Shown here: piece by piece, positions 9,193 through 18,444 of the stretch
Layout of the letters: each line of letters starts with the position of its first letter
How positions within the stretch are numbered: the first letter of the stretch is position 1
Origin: Bacillota bacterium
GTDB lineage: Bacteria > Bacillota > Clostridia > Christensenellales > SZUA-584
Reading direction: 5' to 3'
Assembly: GCA_023459495.1 (NCBI GenBank)
Contig: JAEWTL010000026.1
Location: 171,400-235,399, forward strand
Length of the DNA stretch: 64,000 nucleotides
Notes under the pieces: generated by a model
Databases searched by the model: none
What the model saw: the letters and a program-made list of their open reading frames with translations, nothing else
Told to the model about the DNA's origin: nothing
Translations under genes and position numbers: made by a program

Positions 9193-10917
9193 TCAGGTAG
9201 TCCACCTTCGCACAATGTCAATCGCTTCACTTTCCAACGCTGTAATCTTAGCGCGACTGTCGGTTTCGGATGTACCTTTCACGCCGATGTAAATCTTCAG
9301 TTTGGGCTCAGTGCCCGAAGGTCTCACAGCCAACCATGAGCCATCCCCTATTTCATATAGAAGCACGTTGGACTTGGGCAAGACGATATCTTGTACTCCC
9401 TCCTTCGATATGCGCTGGGACTTCAAATAATCGCATACGGCTATCACGCGATGTCCAGCAAGAGTCTTGGGGGCAGACGCACGCAAGCCATCCATTAATA
9501 TTTCGATCTTAGTTAGGCCATCCTTCCCTGGCAATATGTAACTCTTCATTGTTTCATTAAAATATCCGTAGTGTTCATACAGCTTTTGCAACGCATCCAG
9601 CAGTGTATAGCCATGAGCTTTGCTGTAAGCCGCTGCTTCGCAGGTTAGCAACGCGGCGATGACCGCGTCCTTATCCCGCACAAACGTACCGGATAGATAG
9701 CCGTAGCTTTCCTCAAAACCAAAGATAAAGTCCCCTTGCCCATTCACCTCGATCTCCTTGATCTTCTCGCCAATATACTTAAAACCAGTTAGCACATCGA
9801 AACATTTAATGCCGTATTCCTGGGTCATAACATCAGCCATTCGCGTGGTAACAATAGTTTTGACAACGTAATCTTCTGTCTTTAACTCCCTCTGAGTCTT
9901 TCTTAAACGAAGACAAGTATCCAGCAGCAAGCACCCTAACTGGTTACCATTCAAAAAACTGTATTCACCCTGATGGTCCCTAATTGCAACGCCAAGTCGA
10001 TCGCTGTCTGGGTCGGTGGCCATCACAATATCCGCGCCTTGCTCCTTCGCAATTCCTATTGCCATTGCAAGGGCATTGTGATCCTCCGGGTTAGGGCTTT
10101 TGACGGTACTGAACTCTGTATCCGGCGTTTTCTGCTTCTCTACTACAGTCACATGCTCAAATCCCGCCTCGGCGAGCACACGCGCTACCGGTTTTAAGCC
10201 TGTACCATGTAACGGTGAATATACCACTTTAAGCGCCCTTCTCGCCTCTGGCACCACATCGCCAGATAGTCTTAGCGCATTGGCAACATAAGTATCCAAT
10301 ACGACATCGCCAATATAGCGGATGTCCCCACAGGCCAGCCCGTCCTCAAATTTCACAGTTTTAATATTGTCTATTGGATCCACCTTATGAATGTAGCTAG
10401 AGATCTTATTTGCCAACGTATCAGTAATTTGTCCCCCGTCCATACTATATACTTTATAGCCGTTATATTCTTTAGGATTGTGGCTGGCAGTGATGACAAT
10501 GCCCATCGCGCATTTTAGGTGCCGAACGGTAAACGACAGAACTGGTGTGGGCATCAGTTCTCGGAATAGATGAGCGGTGATATCGTTGGCGGCAAACACA
10601 CAAGCAGCTTCCCTTGCCAGTTCTTCAGACATACGTCGGCAGTCATAAGCGATCGCAATGCCTTCCACACCTATCGGGAAATTATTTCGTTTTACATAAT
10701 CCGCTACACCCTGTGACGCCTTGCGCACCGTATAGATATTCATTCTGTTGGTGCCCGCGCCTACCACGCCACGTAATCCTCCGGTCCCAAACTCCAGATC
10801 TTTATAAAATCGGTCTTCAATCTCCTTTGGATCGCTTAATAAGCGTAATTCGTTTTGAGTCCTCTCATCAAAATAAGTGTTCTCTGTCCAAAAATGAAAT
10901 TGCTTTAAGTAATCCAT
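9193..10917 (-). CDS. Phosphoglucomutase/phosphomannomutase
   Basis: A 574-residue alpha-D-phosphohexomutase that interconverts sugar 6- and 1-phosphates. Diagnostic motifs in order: TASHNPKEYNGYK with the phosphoserine, the metal-binding DPDSDR loop, the sugar-binding GFEESYGYL loop and the phosphate-binding RPSGTEPKLK loop near the C-terminus. The ATG chosen (MDYLKQFHFW) follows AAAGGAG by eight bases; a longer in-frame extension has no ribosome binding site. It is the last gene of gmd-rmd-manC-mutase, so it most likely supplies mannose-1-phosphate for ManC. The length and opening match the PgcA-type enzymes of Firmicutes, which can also use glucose phosphates, so I leave the symbol open. 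Confidence 0.9.
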   Translation of the reverse strand: MDYLKQFHFWTENTYFDERTQNELRLLSDPKEIEDRFYKDLEFGTGGLRGVVGAGTNRMNIYTVRKASQGVADYVKRNNFPIGVEGIAIAYDCRRMSEELAREAACVFAANDITAHLFRELMPTPVLSFTVRHLKCAMGIVITASHNPKEYNGYKVYSMDGGQITDTLANKISSYIHKVDPIDNIKTVKFEDGLACGDIRYIGDVVLDTYVANALRLSGDVVPEARRALKVVYSPLHGTGLKPVARVLAEAGFEHVTVVEKQKTPDTEFSTVKSPNPEDHNALAMAIGIAKEQGADIVMATDPDSDRLGVAIRDHQGEYSFLNGNQLGCLLLDTCLRLRKTQRELKTEDYVVKTIVTTRMADVMTQEYGIKCFDVLTGFKYIGEKIKEIEVNGQGDFIFGFEESYGYLSGTFVRDKDAVIAALLTCEAAAYSKAHGYTLLDALQKLYEHYGYFNETMKSYILPGKDGLTKIEILMDGLRASAPKTLAGHRVIAVCDYLKSQRISKEGVQDIVLPKSNVLLYEIGDGSWLAVRPSGTEPKLKIYIGVKGTSETDSRAKITALESEAIDIVRRWTT

Positions 10918-11025
10918 TATATTTGTCTCCTTTGTTTCTTTTATCCAAACAGATAACGGGAAGGTCATAAGCCCTAACCTTCCCGTATCGGTACTTATCC
11001 AATCTTCCCGCTTGTAACCCGAACA

Positions 11026-12405
11026 TCAACATCTTTTAAAATCATCATCGAAACGAACGATGTCATCCTCGTCAAAGTAATTTCCAATCTGGACCTCTAT
11101 TACCTCGAGCAGCATTTTGCCCGGGTTTTCCAATCGATGCTTAGACCCAATCGGAATATATGTGCTCTGCCCGCTGGTAATCAAATGATCCACGTCATCG
11201 ATTACGACTTTGGCTGTGCCATTGACCACAATCCAATGCTCATGACGATGATAATGCATTTGATAACTAAGACGTTTGCCCGGCTGCACAGTGAGCCGTT
11301 TGATTTTGTAAAACATGCCCTGCTCGAGTACGGTATAAGATCCCCACGGGCGGTAGCAGGTCACATGATAGTCTGCTCGAGGATCATTGTCTGCTTTCAA
11401 TTTTTCTACAATATCTTTTACACGAGGCGCTTCATCTTTATTGCAAATCAGCAATGCGTCCTTTTGATCTACGATAACAAGATCTTTCACACCTACAATA
11501 CCTACGGCCTTGTCAGAATCCGTATAAACAACATTGTTTTGTGCATCGATCAGTATCTCACGCCCAAAAGTAATATTGCCGTTTTCATCCTTTTTGGAAT
11601 TATAATTATCGTAGAACGCCGCGAAACCACCCATATCGTTCCAATCGATGTTAAAGGGCAATACTGCTACCCGATCAGACTTCTCCATAATGCCATAATC
11701 AATCGACAGTGGGGCTAGCCCTTCGAAACAACTCTCAATACTCTCGGCCTCGTCAAACGAGCGTACAATTTGCGGCGCATATCTCTCCATTTCTTTCACA
11801 AAAAGATCCGTCTTAAAGAGGAACATCCCACTATTCCAGAGGTAGCCAGCCTTAACATAACTCTCGGCCGTGTCATAATCAGGCTTCTCTCGAAAGCTCT
11901 TTGCTTTGTAGCCATAGCTCAACGCCTCACCTGGCTGAATATAGCCATAACCGGTTTCAGGCGAAGTGGGATTAATACCAAATGTGACAATATACTGGTC
12001 TGCCAGCGCTTGATGTTTTTTGATCGTTGACACAAATTCCTGAGACCTGTTGATAATATGATCGGATGGAAATACTGCCACCCGGTCCTCTCCCTGCTTA
12101 CGGATCTCATGAACTGCATAATATATTGCTGGCAATGTATTGCGCGCCTGCGGCTCAAGCAGTATATGATCCTCGTCGGGTACAATGCCTAGTTCCACAA
12201 TTTGTCCTGTAATTAAAAATTGGTAGTCCTTATTCGTGACGATATAAATATCAGCTGAGCTTCCCAACATAAGCGCACGTTGATATGTCAACTGGAACAT
12301 CGAATATTCCATGCCTTTCAGCTTTAAAAACTGCTTCGGAAAATACGTCCGACTCAGCGGCCACAGCCGTGAGCCCGTTCCACCTGCCAATATAACCGTC
12401 TTCAT
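11026..12405 (-). CDS. manC: Mannose-1-phosphate guanylyltransferase, bifunctional type
   Basis: This 459-residue cytoplasmic enzyme makes GDP-mannose from mannose-1-phosphate and GTP. The N-terminus carries the nucleotidyltransferase signature LAGGTGSRLWPLSRTYFPKQ, with FREKP further on. The C-terminal ~110 residues form a type II phosphomannose isomerase cupin (QMHYHRHEHWIVVNGTAKV), so it may also convert fructose-6-phosphate to mannose-6-phosphate. The ATG follows GGAG by five bases; the longer in-frame start overlaps rmd and lacks a site. It sits 13 bases after rmd in one operon, upstream of the phosphohexomutase, and feeds Gmd. Confidence 0.92.
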   Translation of the reverse strand: MKTVILAGGTGSRLWPLSRTYFPKQFLKLKGMEYSMFQLTYQRALMLGSSADIYIVTNKDYQFLITGQIVELGIVPDEDHILLEPQARNTLPAIYYAVHEIRKQGEDRVAVFPSDHIINRSQEFVSTIKKHQALADQYIVTFGINPTSPETGYGYIQPGEALSYGYKAKSFREKPDYDTAESYVKAGYLWNSGMFLFKTDLFVKEMERYAPQIVRSFDEAESIESCFEGLAPLSIDYGIMEKSDRVAVLPFNIDWNDMGGFAAFYDNYNSKKDENGNITFGREILIDAQNNVVYTDSDKAVGIVGVKDLVIVDQKDALLICNKDEAPRVKDIVEKLKADNDPRADYHVTCYRPWGSYTVLEQGMFYKIKRLTVQPGKRLSYQMHYHRHEHWIVVNGTAKVVIDDVDHLITSGQSTYIPIGSKHRLENPGKMLLEVIEVQIGNYFDEDDIVRFDDDFKRC

Positions 12406-12418
12406 GTTTGTCTCCTTT

Positions 12419-13360
12419 TTAACCGTTGTTTTGCACACGCAACCGCCAATCCGCCAATATCTCCTGCAGCGTATCCTCTATCCGCCTCGTAGGCTCATAT
12501 CCCACATCGGCGCGAATCTTCGCACAATCCCCATAAATAAGCGGAGCGTCGGAGGGGCGCATCTTCGCAGGATCCTCATAAACCCGAATATCCATTTTGG
12601 AATAGGATAACATCAAGTGCAGAATGTCCGAAATCCGCCGAGGCTTTCCCGAGCCAATGTTATAGATTTCACCGCAGCGGCCCTTCTCCATCAACAGATA
12701 ATAACCGCGCACAATATCCCGTACATCGCTGAAGTCGCGCTGCGCACTTAAGTTACCGACTTCCAGTCGTTCCAGTTTTCCCTGCTCCATACGCGCAATT
12801 CTATTGGCGAAGTCAGGAATGACAAACCCCAGATTCTGCCCTGGCCCGATATGGTTAAACGCGCGCACCAATACAATATGCAACCCGAAATGCTGAATAT
12901 AGAACTGAGCCGCCTGCTCCTGCAACGCCTTGCTTAGGGCATATGGGCTTACCGGATTGATCGGCATACGTTCACTTAGCGGACACATCTCAGGTGAAAC
13001 AATGCCATATTGGTCAGCCGAACCGATGATGAGCATCTTAGCCTTAGGCGCTGTCCGCCGCACCGCTTCCATCAGATTAACCGTACCCATCGTATTGACC
13101 TGAATCGTCAGCGCGGGCTTGTCCCATGATATGGCGACGTTTGATTGTCCGGCTAGATGATAGATATAGCTTGGCATAACACCTGAGACAATGTCACTGA
13201 TACTTTTAGCATCTAGCAAGTCGGACCTGATGAATCGGGCATTACCTTCGAGACCCCTTTCGTTAATATCAGTGCCGTATACTTCTATACCTTCCGATTC
13301 AAGAAATTCGTACAGATATTTTCCAACAAACCCATTGACTCCGGTTACCAGCGCTTTCAT
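12419..13360 (-). CDS. rmd: GDP-6-deoxy-D-mannose (GDP-4-keto-6-deoxymannose) reductase
   Basis: A 313-residue extended short-chain dehydrogenase with an N-terminal Rossmann motif (VTGVNGFVGKYL), HLAGQSNVAISW, and the catalytic YALSK (Tyr-x3-Lys) near residue 144. Directly after gmd, this family reduces GDP-4-keto-6-deoxy-D-mannose to GDP-D-rhamnose. GGGGGAATA precedes the ATG, and only 15 bases separate it from gmd. A related reading is another GDP-sugar epimerase/reductase, such as GDP-fucose synthase, but the sequence looks Rmd-like and no separate fcl-type gene is present. Confidence 0.82.
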   Translation of the reverse strand: MKALVTGVNGFVGKYLYEFLESEGIEVYGTDINERGLEGNARFIRSDLLDAKSISDIVSGVMPSYIYHLAGQSNVAISWDKPALTIQVNTMGTVNLMEAVRRTAPKAKMLIIGSADQYGIVSPEMCPLSERMPINPVSPYALSKALQEQAAQFYIQHFGLHIVLVRAFNHIGPGQNLGFVIPDFANRIARMEQGKLERLEVGNLSAQRDFSDVRDIVRGYYLLMEKGRCGEIYNIGSGKPRRISDILHLMLSYSKMDIRVYEDPAKMRPSDAPLIYGDCAKIRADVGYEPTRRIEDTLQEILADWRLRVQNNG

Positions 13361-13375
13361 TATTCCCCCTGATGT

Positions 13376-14389
13376 CTATTTACCCTGGAGCAATGCCATA
13401 TCATGGCTTGCCATACGTGTTACCAGCTCTTCGAAGCTGATCTCGCGCTGCCACCCCATCTTGGTTTCCGCCTTGGTCGGATCGCCTATCAACAATTCTA
13501 CCTCGGCAGGCCGGAAGAACTTCGGGTTCACCCTCACCACCGTCTTACCTGTGGCCTTGTCAATACCCTCCTCGGTTATATCGCTCCCCCGCCACTCAAC
13601 ATCCATACCGACCGCTTTGAATGCGACCGTAGCAAATTCTCTGACTGTTCGCGTTTCCCCAGTAGCTACCACATAGTCGTCTGCCTTATCCTGCTGGAGC
13701 ATCAGCCACATAGCGCGCACATAATCTTTTGCATGGCCCCAGTCGCGCTTGGCATTCATGTTGCCTAATTCCACACAATCCTGCAAGCCGACTTTGATGC
13801 GCGCCGCGCTAGCAGTAATCTTGCGCGTCACAAACTCATGACCACGCCTTTCCGACTCGTGATTGAACAGGATGCCAGAGCAACCGAATATATTAAAGCT
13901 CTCACGATAGTTGATGGTAATCCAGTGTCCATAAAGCTTAGCGACGCCGTACGGGCTACGCGGATAAAATGGCGTCGTCTCCTTCTGAGGAATCTCTTGA
14001 ACAAGCCCAAACATTTCGCTCGTCGAGGCTTGGTAGAACCGCGTATCCGGTTTAACGAGGCGTATAGCCTCCAGCATATAAAGCACACCCATGGCATCTG
14101 TTTGAGCGGTGAGATCCGGCTGCTCCCAAGATGTCTGGACAAAAGACTGCGCAGCCAGATTGTAGACCTCATCCGGCTGCGCAATCTCCACTGAGCGCAC
14201 CAGAGACGAAAGATCCGTCATATCCGCGTAGATCAATTCCACCTTGTCTACTAGATGGGCCGCATTATTAAAATCCAAATGGCTTGTCCGCCTCTTTAGA
14301 CCATATACCTTATACCCTTTTTCCAACAGCAACTCAGCCAAATAGGAGCCGTCCTGACCCGTGATGCCCGTAACTAATGCTCTTTTCAT
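13376..14389 (-). CDS. gmd: GDP-mannose 4,6-dehydratase
   Basis: A 337-residue dehydratase that converts GDP-mannose to GDP-4-keto-6-deoxymannose, the branch point for GDP-D-rhamnose and GDP-fucose. Seen: Rossmann motif TGITGQDGSYLAELLLEKGY, the AAQSFVQTSWEQPDLTAQTD segment typical of Gmd, YGVAKLYGHW (catalytic Tyr-x3-Lys) and NHESERRGHEFVTRKI. The ATG follows GGAGGGG closely; the longer in-frame start is unlikely. It is the first gene of gmd-rmd-manC-phosphohexomutase and has its own promoter just upstream. Confidence 0.94.
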   Translation of the reverse strand: MKRALVTGITGQDGSYLAELLLEKGYKVYGLKRRTSHLDFNNAAHLVDKVELIYADMTDLSSLVRSVEIAQPDEVYNLAAQSFVQTSWEQPDLTAQTDAMGVLYMLEAIRLVKPDTRFYQASTSEMFGLVQEIPQKETTPFYPRSPYGVAKLYGHWITINYRESFNIFGCSGILFNHESERRGHEFVTRKITASAARIKVGLQDCVELGNMNAKRDWGHAKDYVRAMWLMLQQDKADDYVVATGETRTVREFATVAFKAVGMDVEWRGSDITEEGIDKATGKTVVRVNPKFFRPAEVELLIGDPTKAETKMGWQREISFEELVTRMASHDMALLQGK

Positions 14390-14423
14390 GTCCCCTCCAA
14401 AAACCAATTATTTCAGCTTATAC

Positions 14424-14452
14424 AGTATAACGATAAATAAGGTATTGCGCAA
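14424..14452 (-). promoter_or_regulatory. Promoter of the gmd-rmd-manC operon
   Basis: On the minus strand TTGCGC and TATACT are spaced by 17 bases, ending 34 bases before the gmd ATG. Assigned by sigma-A consensus only. Confidence 0.55.
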
Positions 14453-14614
14453 GTAAATTTGGCATCTTGCGTATACCAGATATGGAAATATATCTTACTT
14501 TTTTAAGGCTTCTTCATTTCGATTAATATAAGGCAATCATTAAATAATCTCGAGGATCCGCGCCAGCCCCGTATTCGGGAAGGTAAAACAAAAGAGTGGG
14601 CCATCGCAGCAATT

Positions 14615-14902
14615 TCATTTATTAAGGGGCCTGTCCCTTTTATCCGTTAATCGCACCAGCTTCCTTACCGCACTTTGATCACTAATGAGCAACTTATTAT
14701 ACCACTCAGAATTCAGGTATGCTTCAGCATGGCGATATTCCATCTCTTCTGGCGCGATACGGAGATCTCGCAGTTTTGTTGACAACCTCTGCCCCATCTT
14801 CAATTGCGCAAGACCGATTATTATTATCTTCATGGATATGTAATCCAGTAAGTGGCGCATTATAAAATAGAGTCCATCCATCACCGCGCCGACCAAATTC
14901 AT
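14615..14902 (-). pseudogene. Decayed open reading frame, unidentified
   Basis: A 95-codon frame whose latter half looks protein-like (IAPEEMEYRHAEAYLNSEWY, then a Lys/Arg-rich end). A second, overlapping minus-strand frame (to base 14951) continues upstream of it, as expected of a frameshifted gene. Near its end, an alternative frame reads KGTGPL, a string often met at the tails of small transposases in Clostridia. I infer a mobile-element remnant without being able to prove the family. Confidence 0.3.
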
Positions 14903-15036
14903 TTCCCAGTCGTGCGGACATAACCTGGTGCGGCATGCGCAAAGAGATCACGCTCGCGGTGTGATACTATGTTCTCTTTTAAAAGCCTTTTACAAATCTT
15001 TTGCTTTTATTTGTTTTATTTTCACTCGAATATTAT

Positions 15037-15195
15037 CTAACCGGGGGCAAGCACATTTTCTGCAATCTTTAGATCCTCTCTTATTTTTGATAACCCGACG
15101 GCAATACCCTCACCCTGTTCCAAATTTTCTGAAAGCTTCTCAGCATCGGTCGTACGTCGTTTCCAATAAACAATAGTCTTCTGCCCGGATACCAA
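15037..15195 (-). pseudogene. C-terminal remnant of an unidentified protein
   Basis: A 52-codon stretch open from a TTG to a TAG reads VSGQKTIVYWKRRTTDAEKL and then an Asn/Gly/Glu-rich helix ending NVLAPG. The composition is protein-like and hydrophilic, but there is no ribosome binding site and a stop lies just upstream in frame. I do not recognise the family. Confidence 0.25.
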
Positions 15196-15773
15196 TATTA
15201 GTTTATTATTAATTATGTTAATAATATAAACTGTTCATTCATCTCAATCCATAGAAACTTACACTGCTCAGAAAACTCATCATTTTTTTATATCCTCGCA
15301 AAGCAAAAATGATACTGCTGTGCCGGTTGGCGCTACACTTTACGCAGGAGGCAGAGGTAATATAAGAATAGCGCTCACAATCTCTTAATAGTCGTTTTCA
15401 TCGGTTTGAAGCTTCTCTATAGTTTTCACACTTATCCATTGTTTAGATATGCTTTGGCGGTATTCGGCATACTGCTGCGAAAGCATATGCACTTGATGGC
15501 GTCCTTTGAGTAGTTCTATTCAAGAGTCTTCAGTCACGCAAACCGTACTTCACCCTCTGGGCGTACAGCGATACTTTCCCATTTATATATCATAACCTAA
15601 GCTGTGAGCCTGCTCAAGAACCCCTGTATTTAAATGGACTGACCAATTGCAGCATCTCCCCATATAATACTCCAGAAGCTAATAAAGAAAGGGTTACTTT
15701 CGCTAAGATTTATGGATTCCAAAGAAATCTTGCTTTCTCACCCCCCATAAACAAGGCGTTTTCGGAACTTGCA

Positions 15774-16415
15774 TTACACAAGTCGAAATACATAGGAGCG
15801 CGATATCCCCGTTTTCTGGGCGATCTCATGCTGCGTCTGCGGCCTCAATCCACCTAAACCATAACGCATTTCTATCACCGCTCTCTCCCGCCGCGTCAGG
15901 CATTTGCCAAGCAACCCATAAAGCTGTCGAGTCTGGATACGTAACTCGGCTTGTTCCAGCACAATGTCCTCACGCGTGCCTAAAATATCGATCAGCGATA
16001 TCTCATTGCCTTCCTTATCAACGCCGATGGGATCGCTTAACGAGACTTCACACTTGGTTTTCTTGTTGGAGCGTAGCGCCATGAGCACCTCGTTTTCGAT
16101 GCACTTGGCCGCGTAGGTCGCAAGCTGTGTTCCTTTTTTGGCGGAGAATGAATTGACAGCCTTGATGAGGCCAATCGTACCAATGGAGATAAGATCGTCA
16201 CTCGTAAGCGATGTGTTCTGATATTTCTTAACAATATGTGCCACAAGCCGGAGGTTATGCTCGACCAACCTGTTCTTGGACTCCTCGTCCCCTGCGGCAC
16301 AGGCTGCTATGCACTCTTCCTCCTCTTCCTTACTCAGGGGCTTAGGAAATGTTTTGCCTGACAGGTATCCTGCGAAGCAAAGCAGTTCCCGAATGATTCC
16401 TAGAATTTCCCACAT
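15774..16415 (-). CDS. sigK: Sporulation sigma factor sigma-K, C-terminally truncated
   Basis: This is the late mother-cell sigma factor of sporulation. The hydrophobic N-terminus with FPKPLS matches the pro-sequence of pro-sigma-K, so proteolytic activation is expected. Region 2 follows (VEHNLRLVAHIVKKYQN, SDDLISIGTIGLIKAVNSF), then region 4 (LTRRERAVIEMRYGL). The protein ends at TGISRSYVFRLV, residue 213. Family members continue with SRIEKKAL and 10-20 more residues, so part of the recognition helix and the tail are missing. Decayed DNA follows directly. The ATG has GGGAGG eight bases upstream, and a CATATGATT box at about 16443-16451 could be a mother-cell promoter. Function is doubtful. 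Confidence 0.82.
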   Translation of the reverse strand: MWEILGIIRELLCFAGYLSGKTFPKPLSKEEEEECIAACAAGDEESKNRLVEHNLRLVAHIVKKYQNTSLTSDDLISIGTIGLIKAVNSFSAKKGTQLATYAAKCIENEVLMALRSNKKTKCEVSLSDPIGVDKEGNEISLIDILGTREDIVLEQAELRIQTRQLYGLLGKCLTRRERAVIEMRYGLGGLRPQTQHEIAQKTGISRSYVFRLV

Positions 16416-16501
16416 ACAGCCGCCTCCCGTTTTGTGCTCTTAAATCATATGACGCAGGGGTAGATAAATTGCAGAATCACATCACAAACAGGCGGAATAT
16501 C

Positions 16502-16528
16502 AAAAGAGCACTCATCCAAGTGCTCTTT
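16502..16528 (-). terminator. Rho-independent terminator after the DUF3048 gene
   Basis: An AGAGCACT/AGTGCTCT stem with a six-base loop is followed on the minus strand by a short T-run, just downstream of the DUF3048 stop. It separates that gene from sigK. Confidence 0.6.
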
Positions 16529-16557
16529 CCGACAACAATTTGTTGCAAATATTCTCA

Positions 16558-17601
16558 TTATGATTCCGGATGGATGTGGATCCACGTATTACCCGGCCGC
16601 AGTACGATCTGGTTTCCATCGATATCACGATATATCGTTGGATCGGTTGCCGAGGCCTTTTCCCATGTTCCTTCAACCCGGATGCCACCGATATAGAAAA
16701 CCGCCTTGCCGTTACCCGTCATTTGCCATACTTTGTATTCATCTACAGACTTATACGTTGAATACTGCACAATTACATTCTTTACGGACACCTGTGCGTT
16801 CGTTTCGGCAGAATTAAATGCTTTTCCCTGCATAGAACGCAGATAAACGTCCTGCGTGGCGTCGTATGTATACGATACAAAATCTTCGTCGTTCGAACAC
16901 ATCGAAAGGTTGACCTGCGTCCCGTCACTTCCCGCATAAGTGGCATTTTCATCAAATAGCCAGCCTAAAGGCTTAGGCGAATAATCATAAAGATGCTGTA
17001 CGAGAAGCGGATTTCCCATTACGTTATGAGGCGCATCCGCGGTATCTACGCGGTAATAATAATCGCTCCATTTACCTTTCAGTCCATCTATATCAAGCTT
17101 AATGTCAGCATGCAGCGCGTTTCCGTAAAATGTATAATCTGGCGCTCCACTTATGCCTGAACCAGAACCGCCGTAGTGCATAAAAGCTGCATCCCATTCC
17201 TGCTGGATATATAAAAACGAGACACGCCCGCTTCTAACCGGCATCACCCCTTCCGGAACATTGTCCGAGAAGACACACACAAAGCGGGTGATGCTTCCTT
17301 CAACAGGAACCTCATAAACCACATCCGCTGTTTGGAGCCCGGTCTGAGGACGAGCCTGCGGAGAGTTCTCGATTACTACCATCACAGGTTTGTAATCACC
17401 ATCAAATGCCAACCCGGTTGTATAAGAACGTGGACCGATTGTCGGCGTAGGTATAAGTTCAGGAGTCGGCGTTAGCGCTATTGTTGCAGTAGGTGTAGCA
17501 GAAGGCGTCGCAGATGGTGTCTCTTCCCCGTCGCTTGCATTGCAGCCAATAAAGCTGAAGCAAAATACTAAAACCATGATCCCCAAAAGAATTCGTTTCA
17601 T
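16558..17601 (-). CDS. DUF3048 (YerB-like) lipoprotein
   Basis: A 347-residue exported lipoprotein: a hydrophobic signal ending FSFIGC (lipid-modified Cys20), a Thr/Pro-rich linker to about residue 57, then the DUF3048 fold. That fold is recognisable from KPVMVVIENSPQARPQTGL followed by DVVYEVPVEGSITRF, with MPVRSGR further on. The family has no assigned reaction, and its members sit on the outer face of the membrane of Gram-positives. GGAGGGG precedes the ATG. It lies 51 bases after the last glycosyltransferase gene of the rml operon on the same strand, so read-through is possible. A terminator follows. Confidence 0.85.
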   Translation of the reverse strand: MKRILLGIMVLVFCFSFIGCNASDGEETPSATPSATPTATIALTPTPELIPTPTIGPRSYTTGLAFDGDYKPVMVVIENSPQARPQTGLQTADVVYEVPVEGSITRFVCVFSDNVPEGVMPVRSGRVSFLYIQQEWDAAFMHYGGSGSGISGAPDYTFYGNALHADIKLDIDGLKGKWSDYYYRVDTADAPHNVMGNPLLVQHLYDYSPKPLGWLFDENATYAGSDGTQVNLSMCSNDEDFVSYTYDATQDVYLRSMQGKAFNSAETNAQVSVKNVIVQYSTYKSVDEYKVWQMTGNGKAVFYIGGIRVEGTWEKASATDPTIYRDIDGNQIVLRPGNTWIHIHPES

Positions 17602-17652
17602 ATCCCCTCCAGATTAAAAGGCAGTACGTCTTTTAGACGAATGCTGCCCAGA

Positions 17653-18444
17653 CTAAACGTTTCCTTTTTCGTGCGTGCTTATGTTTCTTATCCGCATGCT
17701 CAACTGAGCTATTGCTGAAACCAACCCTAAGCGCCATCTCAGCCGGGTAAATCCCGTCGCTTTTTCCCGTCCGGTCACGGTTTGCCGGTGCCGTCGATAA
17801 AATACCAGCGTCTTGCCCACAAAAACGACGTCCCCCATTCGTTTGGCGACGATCCCCAACCACTGGTCGTGCATCGGAATTTTTTTTGGAAAAGGCAGCG
17901 CCGCACGTAACACATCCCGTCTTATCGCCATACAGCAACCCATATACCGGTTGCGAAGTGCGTTTTGCAATACGCCTGAATAAAACTTGTCCTGGAAATA
18001 GGAGGACTGCAGTTCATTCATGTCTCCATCCACCACCACGGCATCGTGAACAATCGCAGCGACATGCTTGTCCTCTATTGCAGCCAGACAAGAGCGCAGC
18101 TTCATCGGATGCCATACATCGTCCTGGTCCGCTAAGAATATGACCTCTCCTGACACCTGCCCCAACACATGTTCGAAGTTGCGGATTACGCCTTCACCAG
18201 GTCCATCCATGACGCGTACCCGGGAGTCGGCGGCAGCGAAGTCCAGTGCAATCTGTTTCGTATGATCCGTTGAAGGGTCAACCGAAATTAAAAGCTCATC
18301 CCACTCGCCGAGCTGGCCTAAGATGGAGTCAATTTGCCGTGTAATGTACTTTTCTCCGTTATAGGCGGCCATCGCCACCGATACGGACGGTCGCACCGCA
18401 TCTGCCAAATCTGCGCTCCTTGTCTCTGAGTTTGCTCCCGTCAT
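17653..18444 (-). CDS. GT2 glycosyltransferase, rhamnosyltransferase-like
   Basis: A 263-residue GT-A enzyme, last in the rml operon. VSVAMAAYNGEKYITRQIDS opens the fold at about residue 20, LADQDDVWHP supplies the Asp-rich metal site, and MHDQWLGIVAK with FYRRHRQTVTG resembles L-rhamnosyl-type GT2 enzymes. The ATG overlaps the rmlB stop as ATGA, with GCAGGA just upstream, so translation is coupled. A longer in-frame start inside rmlB is not needed. Position at the end of the dTDP-L-rhamnose operon suggests it uses that donor; this is inference from context. Confidence 0.85.
   Translation of the reverse strand: MTGANSETRSADLADAVRPSVSVAMAAYNGEKYITRQIDSILGQLGEWDELLISVDPSTDHTKQIALDFAAADSRVRVMDGPGEGVIRNFEHVLGQVSGEVIFLADQDDVWHPMKLRSCLAAIEDKHVAAIVHDAVVVDGDMNELQSSYFQDKFYSGVLQNALRNRYMGCCMAIRRDVLRAALPFPKKIPMHDQWLGIVAKRMGDVVFVGKTLVFYRRHRQTVTGREKATGFTRLRWRLGLVSAIAQLSMRIRNISTHEKGNV

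Larger units (their letters stand above)
14460..15773. other. Decayed region between the gmd operon and sigK
   Basis: About 1.3 kb with no intact gene, A+T-rich with scattered stops. It contains two minus-strand coding-like remnants, listed separately. It directly abuts the truncated 3' end of sigK, which suggests a past insertion or deletion here. I found no clear inverted-repeat ends or target duplications by eye. Confidence 0.5.

Noticed and set aside
15774..16415. A skin-like element splitting sigK
   Set aside because: The break is at the extreme 3' end, not mid-gene, and no recombinase gene lies within the following DNA.
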